Assembly (NCBI RefSeq): GCF_020179835.1
Contig: NZ_JAIUDA010000013.1
Coordinates: 26,137-90,136 of the forward strand
From: Pantoea sp. alder81
GTDB lineage: Bacteria; Pseudomonadota; Gammaproteobacteria; Enterobacterales; Enterobacteriaceae
Direction: 5' to 3'
DNA length: 64,000 nucleotides
The notes beneath the pieces are model-generated. The model was not told the origin of the DNA. It made no database searches and was given only the letters and a program-made list of their open reading frames with translations. Both the position numbers and the translations under genes were made by a program. Shown here piece by piece: positions 61,479 through 64,000 of the stretch (positions are counted from its first letter, which is position 1; each line of letters starts with the position of its first letter).

Positions 61479-62747
61479 ATGAAATTAAAATTGCGTTATC
61501 TGCTTATTGCGGGACTTTTCAGTTCATCAGTTTACGCGGCCGATAATTCGGATGCGTCGCTGATCGCTAAAGGCGAATATCTTGCGCGTGCAGGTGACTG
61601 TACCGCGTGTCATTCTATTGCCGGCGGCAAAGAGTTTGGTGGAGGTCTGGCGATTGCCAGTCCAATGGGTGTCATCTATTCCACCAACATTTCACCTGAT
61701 ACTGAAGCCGGAATAGGTAAATATACTGAGCAAGAATTTGCTGATGCCGTGCGAAAAGGTATCCGCAGCGATGGTAAACACCTTTACCCTGCTATGCCCT
61801 ACCCGGATTACCGCGGCATTACCGATTCAGATATTCACGCGCTTTACGTTTATTTTATGAAAGGCGTAAAACCCGTGGCAGAAAAAGCACCGGAAACGTC
61901 ACTGATGTTCCCATTCAGTCAACGCTGGGGCATGTGGTTCTGGAATTTGGCCTTTACCGAAGATAAGTCCTTCAAGTCATTACCGGCTGTACCTGAAGAT
62001 ATTAATCGCGGTAAATATCTGGTCGAAACGCTTGGACACTGCGGCAGTTGCCATACGCCACGAGGTATCGGTATGCAGGAGAAAGCGCTTAACGAATCGA
62101 ATGGGCATTATCTGGCAGGCGGCGAACTCAACGGATGGCCAGTACCTGCCCTGCGCGGGATGCCAACCTGGAGCGTAAGGGATATCACCGATTATCTGGC
62201 TACCGGGCGCAACGACTTTGCCTCTGTAGGCGGTGAGATGACCGGCGTCGTTGAGCACAGTATGCAGCATATGACCGATGCGGATTTGCAGGCGATTGCC
62301 GGTTACCTTAAATCACTGCCTGCTGATGTTCCGGTGAAAAACCGTCGACCTACTGCTGATAATGAAACGCAGAAAACCGCAGAGTTTCTCACTCAGGGGC
62401 ATAATCTGAATGCAGGTCAGATGCTGTATATGAACAACTGCGAGGCCTGCCACTGGACTGATGGCAATGGGGCTAAAGGGATATTCCCGCGCCTGAACGG
62501 CGGCGACATTGTGGTAGCGGATAACCCCACTGGTTTGATCAACATCATTCTGGAAGGTGCGCAAACACCGTCAACGCCCAAGGCACCTTCGATTATGGCG
62601 ATGCCCGGCTTCAAAGGACGCCTCAGCGATGAACAAGTCGCACAGTTAGCAACATTTGTGCGTAGCGGTTGGAGCAATGCTGCACCGGCAGTTTCTGAGA
62701 AAGAGGTGAAGAAGGTTCGAGAGTCACTTCCCGCTGATAATAAGTAA
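61479..62747 (+). CDS. Gluconate 2-dehydrogenase cytochrome c subunit (triheme)
   Basis: 422 residues from ATG 61479 (TAAGGTG before it), with signal peptide (YLLIAGLFSSSVYAA). Three heme c motifs CTACH, CGSCH and CEACH mark a triheme membrane cytochrome, and a C-terminal Lys/Glu-rich tail. It takes electrons from the FAD subunit and reduces ubiquinone. Ends the operon. Confidence 0.93.
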   Translation: MKLKLRYLLIAGLFSSSVYAADNSDASLIAKGEYLARAGDCTACHSIAGGKEFGGGLAIASPMGVIYSTNISPDTEAGIGKYTEQEFADAVRKGIRSDGKHLYPAMPYPDYRGITDSDIHALYVYFMKGVKPVAEKAPETSLMFPFSQRWGMWFWNLAFTEDKSFKSLPAVPEDINRGKYLVETLGHCGSCHTPRGIGMQEKALNESNGHYLAGGELNGWPVPALRGMPTWSVRDITDYLATGRNDFASVGGEMTGVVEHSMQHMTDADLQAIAGYLKSLPADVPVKNRRPTADNETQKTAEFLTQGHNLNAGQMLYMNNCEACHWTDGNGAKGIFPRLNGGDIVVADNPTGLINIILEGAQTPSTPKAPSIMAMPGFKGRLSDEQVAQLATFVRSGWSNAAPAVSEKEVKKVRESLPADNK

Positions 62748-62754
62748 GGCGCTA

Positions 62755-62788
62755 ATGCGCTTACGCCAGCAGAAGGCCGTAAGCGCAT
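62755..62788 (+). terminator. Terminator-like hairpin after the gluconate dehydrogenase operon
   Basis: ATGCGCTTACG (62755-62765) and CGTAAGCGCAT (62778-62788) pair over 11 bases with a 12-base loop. A T-run is lacking, so efficiency is uncertain. Confidence 0.55.
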
Positions 62789-62862
62789 AGTTACATGTTC
62801 AGAGACATTAACATTCCAGCCATCGAATCTATCCTCAGGCAAAGGAAGCAGGGGAAATCATC

Positions 62863-63876
62863 ATGACGTATAAACAACCCGAGTCACCCCGCACCACGTT
62901 ACTATCGCTATTAGTAGCTGTTACCTTCTTTATGGAAAACCTCGACGCCACGGTAATCACCACCGCCATTCCGCAAATGGCAAAAGATTTCGCCGTCAAT
63001 CCGGTGGCACTCAATGTAGGGATCAGTGCCTATCTGCTCGCAGTCGCGGTAGGCATTCCTATGAGCGGTTGGCTTGCAGAACGCTTTGGGGCAAGAACCG
63101 TATTTTCTTGCGCTATTTTGATCTTCACCCTTGCCTCTGTGATGTGCGGGATAAGTTATAGCTTGCCGATGTTTACTCTGAGCCGCATTTTGCAGGGTAT
63201 CGGCGGAGCAATGATGGTGCCGGTAGGCCGCATGGTGGTACTGCGCGTCACCGAAAAGAAAGACATGGTGAAAACCATCGCGTTTATTACCTGGCCGGGA
63301 CTGATAGCACCCGTGCTCGGTCCGCCCTTAGGTGGAGTGATTGTCACCTACGGGCATTGGCCATGGATCTTCTGGCTGAACATTCCCCTCGGTATCCTCG
63401 CAATGATGGCGACCGTATATCTGGTACCACAATTTAAAGCAGAACAATTACGCCCTTTCGATGCGCGTGGTTTTGTGCTGACTGCCACCGCCTGTACGGC
63501 GCTGATTATTGCGCTGGAATATCTTGGGCAGATGCATCTTAATGTTGGTCTTCCGCTATTGCTGCTGGGGATATTCTGCAGCGTACTGGTCTATCGCCAC
63601 AGTTTTAGTCACCCACAGCCATTACTCCCATTCAGTGCGCTTACCATAAGCACCTTCCGCAACGCTGTCGTGGGCGGTTCTCTATTCCGCGCCTCGATTA
63701 ACGCTGTTCCTTTTCTGCTCCCCCTGTTATTCCAACTGGGTTTTGGCTGGAGTGCGGCACAAGCAGGTGTCATGGTGTTATGGGTCTTTGCGGGCAATCT
63801 GGCAATGAAACCCGCCACCACCTGGTTAATGAAGCGTTGGGGTTTCCGTCAGGTATTAATGATAAATGGCATCTGA
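62863..63876 (+). pseudogene. DHA2-type MFS multidrug exporter, truncated by an IS insertion
   Basis: 337 residues, against about 460-500 for the family. It begins normally (FFMENLDATVITTAIPQMAKDF, RILQGIGGAMMVPVGRMVVLR, LNIPLGILAMMATVYLVP). It breaks off in MLMINGI, where the next codon, TGA at 63874, is the first codon of an IS3-family element. The remaining C-terminal helices are lost or beyond the window, so the protein is probably non-functional. Confidence 0.85.
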
Positions 63877-64000
63877 ATCGCCACGGGTTTAACAGACACC
63901 TCAGAGTCAATTAAGATGGCTTAAAGAGAGGTGCCCATGAGCGGTAAGCGTTATCCCGAAGAGTTTAAAATTGAAGCAGTCAAACAGGTTGTTGATCGCG
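63874..64000 (+). mobile_element. IS3-family insertion sequence, left end, cut by window
   Basis: The left end begins TGAATCGCCACGGGT, starting TG as in IS3 elements, precisely where the transporter frame breaks. A transposase OrfA gene opens 63 bases later. The right end lies outside. Confidence 0.7.
63937..64000 (+). CDS. IS3-family transposase OrfA, start only
   Basis: ATG at 63937 with GAGAGGTG before it. The 21 visible codons (SGKRYPEEFKIEAVKQVVDR) are the standard N-terminal helix-turn-helix start of IS3 OrfA proteins. The gene continues beyond the window. Confidence 0.8.
   Translation, partial: MSGKRYPEEFKIEAVKQVVDR

Noticed and set aside
1..64000. CRISPR arrays, tRNA genes, rRNA genes, replication origin
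   Set aside because: No regularly spaced repeat array, cloverleaf-like sequence, rRNA segment or iteron/rep gene set was seen.

Overview
The window reads as an accessory stretch of chromosome or large plasmid from a gammaproteobacterium of the order Enterobacterales, most likely Erwiniaceae (Pantoea/Erwinia-like). This is inferred from enterobacterial-type ribosome binding sites, codon use, the YncE-like/TonB receptor pair, the three-subunit gluconate 2-dehydrogenase and the tartrate (ttu) cluster. Most genes are tightly packed catabolic or transport operons. They are broken up by an AT-richer, insertion-sequence-studded island from about 8 to 26.5 kb. No tRNA, rRNA, CRISPR array or replication origin was recognised.

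Layout. (1) Positions 1-7804: an operon encoding the two subunits of a hydantoinase/oxoprolinase-type ATP-dependent amidohydrolase (the first cut by the window edge) and a complete polyamine/opine-type ABC importer (binding protein, ATPase, two permeases), all overlapping. (2) 8.0-26.5 kb: the island. It holds an ISNCY-type element, an IS3-family element that splits a small gene, a 1276-residue YobI-like membrane P-loop NTPase, a convergent pair of lipoproteins (one with a 3D-like domain), an IS30-family element, two tandem ATPase plus HNH nuclease pairs that look like Septu (PtuA/PtuB) anti-phage systems, a small unknown gene, and a Fic protein preceded by a four-copy phased repeat. (3) 27.1-37.0 kb: a second, unrelated hydantoinase/oxoprolinase operon with an RraA-like lyase, an MHS-type transporter, a short-chain dehydrogenase, an aminotransferase and a TetR regulator, followed by a glutamate-type dehydrogenase. 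(4) 37.3-43.7 kb: small independent genes (hydrolase, MerR regulator, metallophosphoesterase, HigBA toxin-antitoxin, arylamine N-acetyltransferase with a divergent MocR regulator). (5) 43.7-49.6 kb: a Fur-box-associated iron module (TonB receptor, beta-propeller protein, divergent ABC exporter and membrane protein). (6) 50.4-58.5 kb: a tartrate/hydroxyacid module (Ldh-type dehydrogenase, two paralogous ACS-family transporters, LysR regulator, TtuC-like dehydrogenase, TtuD-like reductase/kinase). (7) 58.9-64 kb: gluconate 2-dehydrogenase and a DHA2-family exporter truncated by an IS3-family insertion at 63874.

Functionally the window joins scavenging of carbon and nitrogen (amides/lactams, amino acids, tartrate, gluconate), iron uptake, and a mobile-element-flanked defence island. 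The best candidates for something undescribed are the tandem double-Septu/YobI/lipoprotein/Fic arrangement, and the second hydantoinase operon, whose substrate cannot be read from the sequence.
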